A stretch of DNA of 64,000 nt from Echinicola shivajiensis. GTDB taxonomy: Bacteria > Bacteroidota > Bacteroidia > Cytophagales > Cyclobacteriaceae. The notes beneath the pieces are model-generated. The model did not search any database. It saw only the letters and a list, made by a program, of their open reading frames with translations, and was not told where the DNA came from. Location: NCBI RefSeq assembly GCF_018642165.1, contig NZ_JAHHZM010000007.1, positions 1 through 64,000 on the forward strand, given 5' to 3'. Positions 46,000 through 56,500 of the stretch are shown here, in pieces. Each line of letters opens with the position of its first letter. The first letter of the stretch is position 1. Position numbers and translations under genes: made by a program.

Positions 46000-46036
46000 G
46001 TATTGAGTCTTGAGCTGGATTCTCATGACTCAATAC
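46000..46036. promoter_or_regulatory. 10-bp inverted repeat just upstream of pectate lyase
   Basis: GTATTGAGTC and GACTCAATAC are perfect complements separated by 17 bases, ending 20 bases before the PL1 start. The repeat could be an operator or a 5'-leader hairpin controlling translation. Confidence 0.4.
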
Positions 46037-46056
46037 TCATCAAAACCATTTGAAAA

Positions 46057-47346
46057 ATGAGATATATCCCATTATTATTAGTCATAACATTATTTTCATC
46101 TGCGGTTAGCTATGCCCAGCAATTGGCCTTTCCAGGTGCAGAGGGCTTTGGTAAATATGCCTCAGGAGGAAGAGGAGGGGAAGTTTATAAAGTTACCAAC
46201 TTAAATGATTCCGGTCCTGGTTCCTTTAGAGAAGCAGTAAGTCAGTCCAATAGGACAGTAGTTTTTGAAGTAGGAGGAGTGATTCATATTAAGTCTAGGA
46301 TCGTGGTGAAAGAAAATATTACCATAGCAGGGCAGACTGCTCCTGGTGAAGGAATAACGATTTATGGAAATGGATTGAGCTATTCTGATGCCAACAATAC
46401 CATTACCCGATATGTCCGTGTAAGAATGGGAAAGGTTGGAGACAAGGGAAAAGATGCAATAGGGATAGCTCACGGTCATGATATGATTTTTGATCATGTC
46501 TCGATTACTTGGGGCAGAGATGGAACTTTTGACCTCAATGGTGATGTGCAAAATGTTACTTTGCAGCATTCTATCATCGGACAGGGCTTGCAAACACATT
46601 CTACAGGAGGCTTGATCCAGCCGAATGGCGGTGTTTCTATCTTGTCTTGCCTATGGATCAATAACCATACTAGAAATCCCAAGGTAAAAGGTATGAATCA
46701 ATATGTCAATAATGTGGTCTACAATTGGGCAGTTGCCGGTTATATTCAAGGAGGAGGCTCAGCAGGGAAATCTTATGCAAATGTAGAAGGCAATTATTTC
46801 ATAGCCGGTCCCGAAACAGGAGATACTCCACCGTTTAACCGGTCCAATGAGAACTTTCATATTTATGCCAAAGACAATTGGTATGATGGGAACTTCAATG
46901 GAAAGTTGGATGGTGAGCCAGTAGAGAGAAAAGTATATGAGCCAGTTACGTGGATGGAAGAGCCCTTTGACTATCCAGAGGTGATGGCCCTCGATCCAAA
47001 TGAAGCCTATCAGCAAGTTGTGGATCAAGTAGGTGCATCACTGTACAGGGATGAGGTGGATAAGTTCCTGATCAATGACTTGATTTCTCTTGGGAAAAAA
47101 GGAAAAACCATCAGTGATGAAATGGAGCTACCCATGAAAGGTCCAGGAAAGGTTAAAGGAGGCAAAGCTCATAAAGATAGCGATGGTGATGGAATACCAG
47201 ACAAATATGAGCAGCGAAATGGCTTGGACCCGAAGGATGCTAATGATGGAAACCGGACAGACAAGAACGGATATACCGCATTGGAAAATTATCTTAATGG
47301 ACTGGTAGAGGATCGTTCTCTAAGTTGGAATGGAAACCAGTTTTGA
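46057..47346 (+). CDS. Pectate lyase, polysaccharide lyase family 1-like
   Basis: 429 residues with a Sec signal (LLLVITLFSSAVSYAQ). It opens with AFPGAEGFGKYASGGRGGEV, the hallmark of Bacteroidota PL1-type lyases. The right-handed beta-helix carries TITRYVRVRMG, DMIFDHVSITWGRDGTFD (Ca-site aspartates) and NNHTRNPKVKGMNQYVNNVV, which holds the likely catalytic Arg. A Ca-binding thrombospondin-3-like motif (DSDGDGIPDKYEQRNGLDP) closes the protein. It cleaves polygalacturonate by beta-elimination, giving the unsaturated ends that GH105 removes. It opens the degradative block. Confidence 0.9.
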   Translation: MRYIPLLLVITLFSSAVSYAQQLAFPGAEGFGKYASGGRGGEVYKVTNLNDSGPGSFREAVSQSNRTVVFEVGGVIHIKSRIVVKENITIAGQTAPGEGITIYGNGLSYSDANNTITRYVRVRMGKVGDKGKDAIGIAHGHDMIFDHVSITWGRDGTFDLNGDVQNVTLQHSIIGQGLQTHSTGGLIQPNGGVSILSCLWINNHTRNPKVKGMNQYVNNVVYNWAVAGYIQGGGSAGKSYANVEGNYFIAGPETGDTPPFNRSNENFHIYAKDNWYDGNFNGKLDGEPVERKVYEPVTWMEEPFDYPEVMALDPNEAYQQVVDQVGASLYRDEVDKFLINDLISLGKKGKTISDEMELPMKGPGKVKGGKAHKDSDGDGIPDKYEQRNGLDPKDANDGNRTDKNGYTALENYLNGLVEDRSLSWNGNQF

Positions 47347-47465
47347 TAGATTTTACTGTGTTGAAAAATATTTCAGGAAGGGATTTCGAGGGAAAGGAGA
47401 TGAATGAGTCGGTTTTATCCGCAGTAATATCTTTTATGAAGCACATTAAATTCAATAATACCCAT

Positions 47466-49649
47466 ATGATCAAATTATTTAAGAAGCGTTCTTTCAAAGC
47501 ATTTAGTTTGGTATTGTCTGCTGGATTAACTTTTTATTCATGCTCTATGCCCCAAGAGAGTGGGGAGGAGAAATCCACCCCAATAGACCGTTTTTCCTTG
47601 GTCAATAGGCATAATGTAGTATTGACTGAACCAGATACTTTAGCCTCCCTTTCTGTGGGGAATGGGGAATTTGCCTATACGGTGGATGTCAGCGGCCTGC
47701 AGACATTTCCTGAATATTATGAAAAGGGAGTGTCCCTTGGTACCCAAAGTCAATGGGGCTGGCATGCTTTTCCCAATCCGGACAACTATCAATGGGAGGA
47801 GATTTTACGATATGATACCTCAGCCATTGGTCAGGTGATATCTTTTCCAGTACAGTGGAAAGAGGGACGAAAAAAGAAAGTTACTGATTATTTCAGGACC
47901 AGTCCACATCGTCTGCATTTGGGCATTATTGGTTTGGAGATATTAAAATCAGATGGAAGTAAGGTGGACGTGGATGATCTGGAAAATATTCATCAGGAAT
48001 TGGATTTATGGAATGGGAAGGTCACTAGTGAATACACCATAGAAGGTCAGCCTGTCAAAGTAGAACTTTTTGCCCACCAGGAAAAAGATGGGATTGCGGC
48101 AAAAATCAGTTCACCTTTGGTGGCAAGTGGCAAATTGAAAGTGAAGTTTGAGTTTCCCTATGGCTCTGGTTGCCATGTTTGTCCTGGATACGATTGGAGC
48201 AAAGAGGATAAACATACTTCTTATGTAGAAGTAAAAAGGCCAAGTCAAGTAAGTGTGTCCAGGACATTGGATAGCACCCATTACGTTACGGATATTAGTT
48301 GGGAAGGTAATGGCGCTTTTGAAAAAGCAGCAAAGCATTCTTTTCTGTTGAATGCCCAAGAAGGGCAGGAAACATTGGAATTTACAGCCCTTTTTTCCAA
48401 AGAGGGAGAGGATACATTGCCCGACTTTAAGGCTACCGCAAATAGCAGCAGCCAAGGTTGGGAAGAATTTTGGCAATCCGGTGGGGTGATTGATTTTTCA
48501 GAATGTACCGATGAGCGTGCAGAGGAGCTGGAAAGAAGAGTGGTGCTTTCCCAATACCTTACCAAGGTCAATTGTGCGGGTTCCTTACCTCCGCAAGAGA
48601 CAGGATTAACCATGAACAGCTGGTATGGAAAGTTCCATATGGAAATGCACTGGTGGCACGGTGCGCATTTTGGGCTTTGGAATCGCGTGGACCTAATGGA
48701 GAAAAGCCTGCCTTGGTATTTCAGTTCATTGGAAAAGGCTAAAGCCACTGCAGCTCGTCAGGGATTTAAGGGAGCCAGATGGCAAAAAATGACTGATCCT
48801 TATGGAGATGAAAGCCCCTCCAAAGTGGCCCCATACCTGATCTGGCAGCAACCTCATATCCTGTACTTTGTAGAGCAACTTTATCAGGATAGGAAGGATC
48901 AGGCCACTTTAGAGAAATACAAGGAGCTTGTGTTCGAAACGGCCGAATTTATGGCATCCTTTGCAAAGAAAAGCGATAAGGATGGCAAATACCATTTGAT
49001 TGCGCCATTGATTCCCGCTCAAGAGCTATTCCCTGCCAATGCTACCGATGATCCTCCTTTTGAGTTGGCTTATTGGCACTATGGCTTGAATATAGCATTG
49101 GATTGGCAAAAGCGTTTGGGTATGGAAGAAAATCCTCAGTGGAGAGAGGTCTTGGATAATTTAGCTCCTTTGGCCATTAAAGACAGTCTTTATCTGCCTA
49201 GCAGCACTCATCCCAGGGCTTATGAGGATGATTTTTATCTGCACGATCATCCAGTGGTTTTGGGGGCTTATGGGATTTTACCTAAGACCGATATGATCGA
49301 TACGGTCATTATGAAAAATACATTGGAGAAAATTTTGAAGATTTGGAACTGGGATTCTACCTGGGGCTGGGATTACCCGATGATGGCCATGAGTGCAGCA
49401 AGACTCAATATGCCAGAAACAGCTTTGGAGGCCTTGTTTATGGGAAAAGAAAAGAATACCTATCTACCCAATGGTCATAACTACCAAGATACGCGGTTGA
49501 GAATTTATCTACCAGGAAATGGGGGATTGCTAACCACCGTGGCTATGATGGCTGCGGGTTGGGAAGGAGCGCCAGACCGGGCCAATCCGGGTTTCCCGGA
49601 CAATGGAAAATGGAATGTCAAGTGGGAGGGACTGAGGAAAATGCCTTGA
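47466..49649 (+). CDS. (alpha/alpha)6-type glycosidase-like lipoprotein, family uncertain
   Basis: 727 residues from the ATG at 47466, chosen because it starts a lipoprotein signal (SLVLSAGLTFYSCSMPQ); the open frame extends upstream into the PL1 gene without support. The N-terminal ~280 residues form a beta-sandwich (SLSVGNGEFAYTVDVSGLQT resembles the entry of GH65/GH95-like proteins). The rest is a six-hairpin barrel with MHWWHGAHFGLWNRVDLMEK, FELAYWHYGLNIALDWQKRL and WNWDSTWGWDYPMMAMSAAR. Clan GH-L-like enzymes use a Glu in this barrel, but I cannot fix the family or the linkage. Its place between PL1 and GH105 argues for pectin side-chain or backbone trimming. Confidence 0.65.
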   Translation: MIKLFKKRSFKAFSLVLSAGLTFYSCSMPQESGEEKSTPIDRFSLVNRHNVVLTEPDTLASLSVGNGEFAYTVDVSGLQTFPEYYEKGVSLGTQSQWGWHAFPNPDNYQWEEILRYDTSAIGQVISFPVQWKEGRKKKVTDYFRTSPHRLHLGIIGLEILKSDGSKVDVDDLENIHQELDLWNGKVTSEYTIEGQPVKVELFAHQEKDGIAAKISSPLVASGKLKVKFEFPYGSGCHVCPGYDWSKEDKHTSYVEVKRPSQVSVSRTLDSTHYVTDISWEGNGAFEKAAKHSFLLNAQEGQETLEFTALFSKEGEDTLPDFKATANSSSQGWEEFWQSGGVIDFSECTDERAEELERRVVLSQYLTKVNCAGSLPPQETGLTMNSWYGKFHMEMHWWHGAHFGLWNRVDLMEKSLPWYFSSLEKAKATAARQGFKGARWQKMTDPYGDESPSKVAPYLIWQQPHILYFVEQLYQDRKDQATLEKYKELVFETAEFMASFAKKSDKDGKYHLIAPLIPAQELFPANATDDPPFELAYWHYGLNIALDWQKRLGMEENPQWREVLDNLAPLAIKDSLYLPSSTHPRAYEDDFYLHDHPVVLGAYGILPKTDMIDTVIMKNTLEKILKIWNWDSTWGWDYPMMAMSAARLNMPETALEALFMGKEKNTYLPNGHNYQDTRLRIYLPGNGGLLTTVAMMAAGWEGAPDRANPGFPDNGKWNVKWEGLRKMP

Positions 49650-49879
49650 AATAGACGCTAGATATTATATGAAAGATGTGAGACTTTTGATTGAGCTTCG
49701 ATCCCTGAGCTCGTCTGACGAAAGGCAGGCTTGTCGAAGGGTCGAAGGGCTTTTTTAGCTGCATCTGCAATGTGGCCTTTTGCTATCCTTTAAGCATTAA
49801 ATATTATTTCACTTCGAATGCGGTATCTAAGCATTTATAAATTAAAACATTATAACCTTACAACCAGAATTTAACCGAC

Positions 49880-51064
49880 ATGAAGAAGAATAGTTTCCTA
49901 CTTATAATGGCCGTTTTTTTAAGCCAATTGACTTTTGGACAATCTGGGCAGATTGATGAAAATCTGGATTGGTCAGAGCGGATGGCTTTGTCCGTGATGA
50001 AGCGGAATCCTGAAGCCTGGCAGGTGGATTTTATGGATCGAGCGGTGTGGAGTTATCCACAGGGATTGATGTTACATGCTTTTGAAGAATTATGGAAGAA
50101 AACCAACAATGATACCTATTATGATTATATCCAAGCTTATGCGGATAAACTGATTGAGACGGATGGGCAAATCAAAACTTATAAGTACGAAACCTATAAT
50201 ATTGATATGATCAATTCCGGTAAGTTATTGTTCAACCTGTATGGTCAAACCGGTGATGAACGTTATAAAAAAGCAATAGAAATCCTCAGAGGTCAGCTGA
50301 AATATCAGCCAAAAACCAGTGAAGGTGGATTTTGGCACAAACTGCGCTATACCAACCAAATGTGGTTGGACGGTGCTTATATGGGCACACCGTTTTTGAT
50401 GCAATATGCAAAGGAGTTTAATCAGCCAAAGGACTTCGATGAAGCCGTGTTGCAGTTGGAGCTGATGGAAAAACATCTTAGGGATGCCAAAACAGGTTTG
50501 CTTTACCATGGTTGGGATGAAAGCAGGTTCCAAGCTTGGGCGGATCCTGAAACTGGCAGATCACCTAATGTATGGGGCAGGGCCATGGGGTGGTATGCCA
50601 TGGCAGTGGTAGATGCCTTGGATTTTTTACCTGATGAACATTATGGAAGTGTGGTTCTGAAAGGAATCTTGCAAAGGCTCGCATCAGCCGTAAGTCACTA
50701 TCAAGACAAGGAAAGTGGATTGTGGTATCAGGTGGTCGACCAAGGTGATCGTGAAGGAAACTATTTGGAAGCATCGGTATCCAGCATGTTTGTCTATGCA
50801 TTGGCTAAAGGTGTGAATAAGGGGCATTTGGATAATGCTTATTGGGTGACGGCCGAGAAAGGCTTTGAGGGGATTATCAGTGAGTTGATAGAGGTGAAAG
50901 AGGATGGTGAACTCAACTTGACGCAAGTATGTGCAGTAGCAGGACTGGGAGGTAAACCATATCGGGATGGCTCTTATGAATATTATGTCAATGAAAAGAT
51001 CAGAGTCAATGACCCGAAAGGTGTAGGGCCATTTATTTTGGCAGCTATGGAATTGGGGAGGTAG
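49880..51064 (+). CDS. GH105 unsaturated rhamnogalacturonyl/galacturonyl hydrolase
   Basis: 394 residues with a Sec signal (LLIMAVFLSQLTFG). The fold is (alpha/alpha)6. Key segments: YDYIQAYADKLIETDGQIKT, NQMWLDGAYMGTPFLMQYAK (catalytic Asp), GLLYHGWDESRFQAWADPET and GRAMGWYAMAVVDAL. YteR/YesR-type enzymes hydrate the 4,5-double bond left at the non-reducing end by pectate or rhamnogalacturonan lyases, releasing a free keto-uronate. It is directly upstream of GH28 (35-bp gap) and downstream of the lyases, the expected order of action. Confidence 0.92.
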   Translation: MKKNSFLLIMAVFLSQLTFGQSGQIDENLDWSERMALSVMKRNPEAWQVDFMDRAVWSYPQGLMLHAFEELWKKTNNDTYYDYIQAYADKLIETDGQIKTYKYETYNIDMINSGKLLFNLYGQTGDERYKKAIEILRGQLKYQPKTSEGGFWHKLRYTNQMWLDGAYMGTPFLMQYAKEFNQPKDFDEAVLQLELMEKHLRDAKTGLLYHGWDESRFQAWADPETGRSPNVWGRAMGWYAMAVVDALDFLPDEHYGSVVLKGILQRLASAVSHYQDKESGLWYQVVDQGDREGNYLEASVSSMFVYALAKGVNKGHLDNAYWVTAEKGFEGIISELIEVKEDGELNLTQVCAVAGLGGKPYRDGSYEYYVNEKIRVNDPKGVGPFILAAMELGR

Positions 51065-51102
51065 AGAGATTGGAAGATTGTGGAATTGTAAAATTATAAA
51101 TG

Positions 51103-52518
51103 ATGAAAATAAACAGTAGCTATTATATTTTGGGCTTAATAATTAGTCTATTGATAGGTTGTGGCCAAAAGGAAGTTGAACAGGTTGACCAAGGTCCTTG
51201 GTCGCAATTGGATTCCATCCGAGCTTTGATTAAGGCTCCTGAATTTCAGGAACAGGATTTTCTTATTACAGATTTTGGTGCCAAAGCTGGAGGCGAGCAG
51301 CTCAATACGGCAGCTATTGCCCAAGCGATTGCAGCATGTAACGAAGCAGGCGGTGGACGTGTGATTGTGCCTGAGGGGGTATTTCTTACGGGAGCGGTAC
51401 ACCTGAAGAGCAATGTCAATCTTCATATTTCAGAAGGTGCTGTACTGAGGTTTAGCCGTAACTCCAAAGACTATCTACCTGTGGTGCGCAGTCGTTGGGA
51501 GGGCATGGACCTGATGAATTATTCGCCTTTTATCTATGCCTACCAACAGGAAAATATTGCCATTACCGGTAAAGGCGTTTTGGATGGGAATTCTGATATG
51601 GAGAATTGGTGGCCATGGTGCGGTGCCAAGCATTATGGCTGGAAAGAAGGTATTGGACGGCAAAATCCAGCTAGGAAACTCTTGCATGAAATGGTGCATG
51701 ACCAAGTTCCTTTAGAAGAAAGGGTGTTTGGGGAAGGACACTTTTTGCGTCCGCAGTTTGTGCAACCTTTTGAGTGTAAAAATGTATTGATCCAAGATGT
51801 GAAATTGATCAATTCCCCTATGTGGAACCTACATCCTGTGCTTTGTGAGAATGTTACAGTAGAGCGGGTTCGCATAGAGACCTTGGGACCCAATAATGAT
51901 GGTTGTGATCCAGAGGCATGTAAAAATGTCTTGATCAAAGATTGTTATTTTGACACCGGAGATGACTGTATTGCGATAAAATCTGGAAGAAATGAAGATG
52001 GGAGAATTCCTGGTATTCCTTCCGAAAACATCATCATTGAGGGTTGTGAGATGAAAGAAGGTCATGGAGGTGTAGTGATCGGAAGCGAGATTTCTGGTGG
52101 TGCTAGAAATATCTTTGCTCAAAATCTTTTGATGGATAGCCCTAACTTAGACCGAGTGCTTCGTATCAAAACCAGCTCCAAGCGGGGAGGGATCGTAGAG
52201 AATGTGTATATGAGAGATGTGGTGGTGGGTACTTATAAAGAGGCAGCAGTTCGTTTTAATATGTTTTACGAAGAGGAAGGTGATCATGTTCCGACCATTC
52301 GAAATGTCATTGTAGAAAACCTTCAAGTCAAAAATGGAGGTAAATATGCTGTTTTGGCCAATGCTTATGAGAGTTCTCCAGTAACCAACTTCCAAATGAT
52401 CAATTGTCGTATTGATAGCGTGGAGCAGGTATTCAATGTCAACCACTTAAAGGATGTTAAATTTGAAAATGTGGTGATCAATGGAGAGGAAGTTAAGTTT
52501 GAAGGAGAAAAAGAATAA
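51103..52518 (+). CDS. GH28 polygalacturonase/rhamnogalacturonase, lipoprotein
   Basis: 471 residues from the second ATG, or 472 from 51100. Lipobox SLLIGCGQ. GH28 beta-helix motifs are all present: NNDGCD (NxD), GDDCIAIKSG (the catalytic Asp pair), GHGGVVIGSE (His) and RVLRIKT (RIK). An exo-acting galacturonidase is likely, since the loop GWKEGIGRQNPARKLLHEMV is long. Its last ~40 codons recur as a decayed fragment at 58777-58896, evidence of a former duplicate. Confidence 0.93.
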   Translation: MKINSSYYILGLIISLLIGCGQKEVEQVDQGPWSQLDSIRALIKAPEFQEQDFLITDFGAKAGGEQLNTAAIAQAIAACNEAGGGRVIVPEGVFLTGAVHLKSNVNLHISEGAVLRFSRNSKDYLPVVRSRWEGMDLMNYSPFIYAYQQENIAITGKGVLDGNSDMENWWPWCGAKHYGWKEGIGRQNPARKLLHEMVHDQVPLEERVFGEGHFLRPQFVQPFECKNVLIQDVKLINSPMWNLHPVLCENVTVERVRIETLGPNNDGCDPEACKNVLIKDCYFDTGDDCIAIKSGRNEDGRIPGIPSENIIIEGCEMKEGHGGVVIGSEISGGARNIFAQNLLMDSPNLDRVLRIKTSSKRGGIVENVYMRDVVVGTYKEAAVRFNMFYEEEGDHVPTIRNVIVENLQVKNGGKYAVLANAYESSPVTNFQMINCRIDSVEQVFNVNHLKDVKFENVVINGEEVKFEGEKE

Positions 52519-53571
52519 ATTTTTGGTTCAACTAAATGGCTAAAAATTGGGAATAGGAAATAAATGAAGGACGGTAAGGGAATTGAGGATGCTTGCTTAA
52601 TTAGGTTAAAAGTGCTCTTAATTTCCCTTCTCTATTTAATGATTGAAACCTAAAGAAAGGAAGTTGTAAAGTAGATGTCTCTTCAATAAAAATGAAATCC
52701 AACTCTTAATGCCCCTTAACTTCTTAATGGTTAGTACTAAAAAAAACCTGAAGACATGAAGGGATTATGTACATGAAGGTTTCTTCCTCAAAAAACAACT
52801 CCATTCCTTAATGTCCCTTAACTTCTTAATGGTTAATAACTAAAAAAACCATGAAGACATGAAGGGGTTAAGTACATGAAGGTTTCTTCCTCAAAAAACA
52901 ACTCTATTCCTTAATGTCCCTTAACTTCTTAATGGTTAATAACTAATAAAACCATGAAGACATGAAGGGATTAAGTACATGAAGGTTTCTTCCTCAAAAA
53001 ACAACTCCATTCCTTAATGCCCCTTAACTTCTTAATTGTTAATAACTAAAAAAAAACATGAAGACATGAAGGGATTAAGTACATGAAGGTTTCTTCCTCA
53101 AAAAACAACTCTATTCCTTAATGCCCCTTAACTTCTTAATGGTTAATAACTAAAAAAAAACCTGAAGACATGAAGGGATTAAGTACATGAAGGTTTCTTC
53201 CTCAAAAAAACAACTCCATTCCTTAATGTCCCTTAACTTCTCAATGGTTAGAACTAAAAAAACCATGAAGACATGAAGGGATTAAGTACATGAAGGTTTC
53301 TTCCTCAAAAAACAACTCTATTCCTTGATGTCCCTTAACTTCTAAATGGTTAGAACTAATAAAACCATGAATAAATAAAGGTGTGGAGAGCATGAAGGAC
53401 CCAGATTTTTGCAATTTTTGGAGCAGCGTACTTTGATTGTTTTTGAGGTAATACAGTATAGGTCAGAACAGTTCCCTTTACATTATTTTTGAAATTGCCT
53501 GTTACAGTAATAATTATTTTTGCAAACCCCAAGTGTTAGTAAAGTTTTAACCAAAATAACCAAGTACTAAC
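52519..53571. repeat. Inverted ~104-bp repeat array and leader of the large lyase
   Basis: From ~52,700 to 53,370 there are seven units of the same repeat seen at 19.4-21.4 kb, here on the opposite strand (unit junctions near 52704, 52805, 52909, 53012, 53116, 53221, 53324). No GxxExxY gene is embedded in this one. The leader 53,400-53,571 carries TACAGTATAGGTCAGAACAG (53451-53470), related to the operator-like site at 30735. Confidence 0.85.
53222..53351 (-). repeat. 130-bp perfect inverted repeat, right arm
   Basis: Exact reverse complement of 21200-21329; the match ends with a mismatch at 53352. Length and identity are enough for homologous recombination. Confidence 0.9.
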
Positions 53572-56500
53572 ATGAATTTTACTTTTACTTATCCATTTAG
53601 GAAAGTAGGATTAGCCTGCTTTCTGACCATCCTATTGACAGGATTAATCATTCATCAAAATATTGCCCAAACCTTGGCTTTTCCCGGTGCGGAAGGCTCC
53701 GGGAGATTTGCAGAAGGAGGGAGAAATGGTGAAGTGTACATTGTAAGCAATCTCAATGACTCCGGCCCAGGATCCTTTCGAGATGCTGTAAGTGAACCCA
53801 ATAGAATCGTAGTGTTTGAAGTGGGAGGGATTATTCAGACGGATTCAAGAATAGTCGTTGCCCATAACGTCACTATTGCGGGACAGACAGCTCCGGGAGA
53901 TGGAGTCGTCATTTATGGTGATGGTATTACCTTCACCCAGGCAAGCAATTCCATTGTCCGTTATCTGCGGGTAAGGATGGGACGCTATGGCACCAGTGGT
54001 GCAGACGCCATGACCATGACAGATGATGCTAAGCACCTTATCTTTGACCATGTCTCTGCTAGCTGGGGAAGGGATGAGACTTTCTCTATCACTGGACATG
54101 CTGACAGTATCACCATCCAAAACAGCATTATCTCCCAAGGACTGGAAACCCATTCCTGTGGTGGATTATTGGAACCGTCAGGGGTGATCAGCCTATTTAG
54201 GAACTTGTATATTGACAATAATACAAGGAATCCCAAAGTTAAAAACCGGAATCAGTTCGTGAATAATGTGGTCTATAATTGGGGCCGCGGAGGCGGATAT
54301 ATTATGGGGGGATCGACAGCTGAATCACGAGCAAATATCATCCACAATTACTATATCGATGGGCCAAGTACGAGCATCCGACCCTTTTCCAGAGGAACGG
54401 AGTCATTTATCCCCTATGTGGAGGGGAATTATCATGACGGTAATTTAAATGGTGTTTTGGACGGAGAATTGGTAGAGCAATCTGCATATGAAGGGATCAC
54501 TACCTTTGCGGATACACCTTACGATTATGCTTTCCCAGAACAGGTTATGACTGCTCAGGAGAGTTATGCTTATGTTTTAGAGGAGGCAGGGGCCAACTAT
54601 CCGCGAAGAGATCAAGTTGATGAATTCCTGATGACTGAGCTGAGCAGCCTTGGCTTGGAGGGCAAGCTGATTTCAAATGAAAGGGAGCTGCCAACAGGAG
54701 GTCCGGGGCAAGTTTTTGGTGCTCCATCAAAAGCAGATACGGACCGGGATGGGATTCCTGATGAGTGGGAAACGGCCAATGGGCTGAATCCCAATGATGC
54801 TGCTGATGCCATGCAGATAGCTGCTGATGGCTATGCCCATATCGAACATTATATCAATGGAATTCTGGAGCAAACCCCTGAAGATTTTTTAAGGCCTATA
54901 ACGGAACTGTCTTATGGTGAGGTTAGTCCTTATGCTGTTGAGCTGGATTGGGTGAATAATGATGGCCGATATGAGGGCATCGTATTAGAAAGCGCAACTG
55001 GCAATGGAGAATTTAGCTTGTTGGATAGCCTATCAGGAAATACTAATGAAGTATTGGTTGAAGAGCTTGAGCCGAATACGAATTATCGATTTAGATTGAC
55101 TCCATACAGCAGTGTACTAACGGCGGTGCCTTCAAATACTTTGAACGTTAAAACCACCCCGATTCCAACAGCTCCTTCTGAAGCGAGCTTGCCCTATCCT
55201 GATGATGGTTTCAGTTTTGCGGATACCACTTCTTTGGATTTAAGGTGGACAGGAAGTGATAATACCGATTTTTATTTACTCTACACAGGTAGTGATCCTG
55301 AGGATTTGCAGTTGATGGATTCATTAACTACCAATGAGTATCAACTGATAGACTTGATATCCAGTCATACCTATTATTGGAAAGTGGATGTGGGCAATGA
55401 ACTTGGGCTTACAGAGGGTCCTGTATGGAACTTTACCACCCGTCCTTATATCTCAAGAGGTTTGGTAGGGGCTTGGTTGATGGATCATGAGGAAGGAACT
55501 TTGGTGGCTGATAGTAGCCGATTTATGCATGATGGGGAGGTCAATGAACTTAATGATTTTTCCTGGGCAGAAGGAAAGGTAAATAATGCCTTGGACTTCA
55601 CTGATGCGGAAAATCCTTCCCATGTTTTTATACCTCATGCAGATCAACTGTATTTTGATGAACATTCTTTTGCCCTTTCCATGTGGCTAAAATCCTCTAC
55701 TCCGACCTCACAATCCTATTTGATTCACAAAGGTACGTTCAAAGCTGATGAGAACACGGGTGGAACTGGGCAATGGTATGGCCTAGAGATCAAAGATGGC
55801 AACCTTCGTTTTGCTGTGGACGATGATGAAAACAAAACGGAACTTTCCACTAGTGCATCCCCTATTTTTTCGGGAGATTGGGTGCATTTAGTGGCCATCA
55901 GGGACCGGGAGGATGATGTTCTGAGGATTTATTTTAATGGGGTCAAAATAAAGGAAACCAATGACCGCACAGAGAAAAGTATCGGACAGTTGGAACCGAT
56001 TGTTTTGGGAAATTCAAATGGGTTTGGAACACCTTTTAAAGGCTATATTGATGAGGTGAAACTTTTCAACAAGCGGCTGACTGAGCAGGATGTGCTAGAA
56101 TTATACCATACCCTTTCGACACCGATGAAAGCATTTGCTCCTTCATTGGCCGAGGGGGCTATTTTGGAAGGATTTGATGATGAAATCCCTGTCAGCTGGA
56201 AAGGTGGTGTGAACACTACTTCTTACCAAATATACCTTGGAGAGGAAGAAGATAATTTAGAATTGGTAGGCAGCACTGATGTAGAAAACCCCAGCTATTA
56301 TTTGAAAGATCTGGAAGGAAAAAAGACCTATTATTGGAGAGTGGATGCGGTAGGACCAAATGGTACTTCTACTGGGGATGTTTGGAAGTTCGAGGCTGCT
56401 GCTCCTGCGGGTTTGGTGGGCTATTGGAAGATGGATAAGCAGACGGGGATTTTGATAGAAGACCACAGTATCTATGAACAGGATGGAGTGGCCCAAGGCT

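Noticed and set aside
51204-51213. Ten-base match of guide RNA 2 (GAATCCAATT) to the minus strand inside GH28
   Set aside because: It lies inside coding sequence with no further pairing on either side, at chance level.
52700-53370. Second tandem array considered as CRISPR
   Set aside because: Same unit as the 19.4-21.4 kb array in inverse orientation, without spacers.
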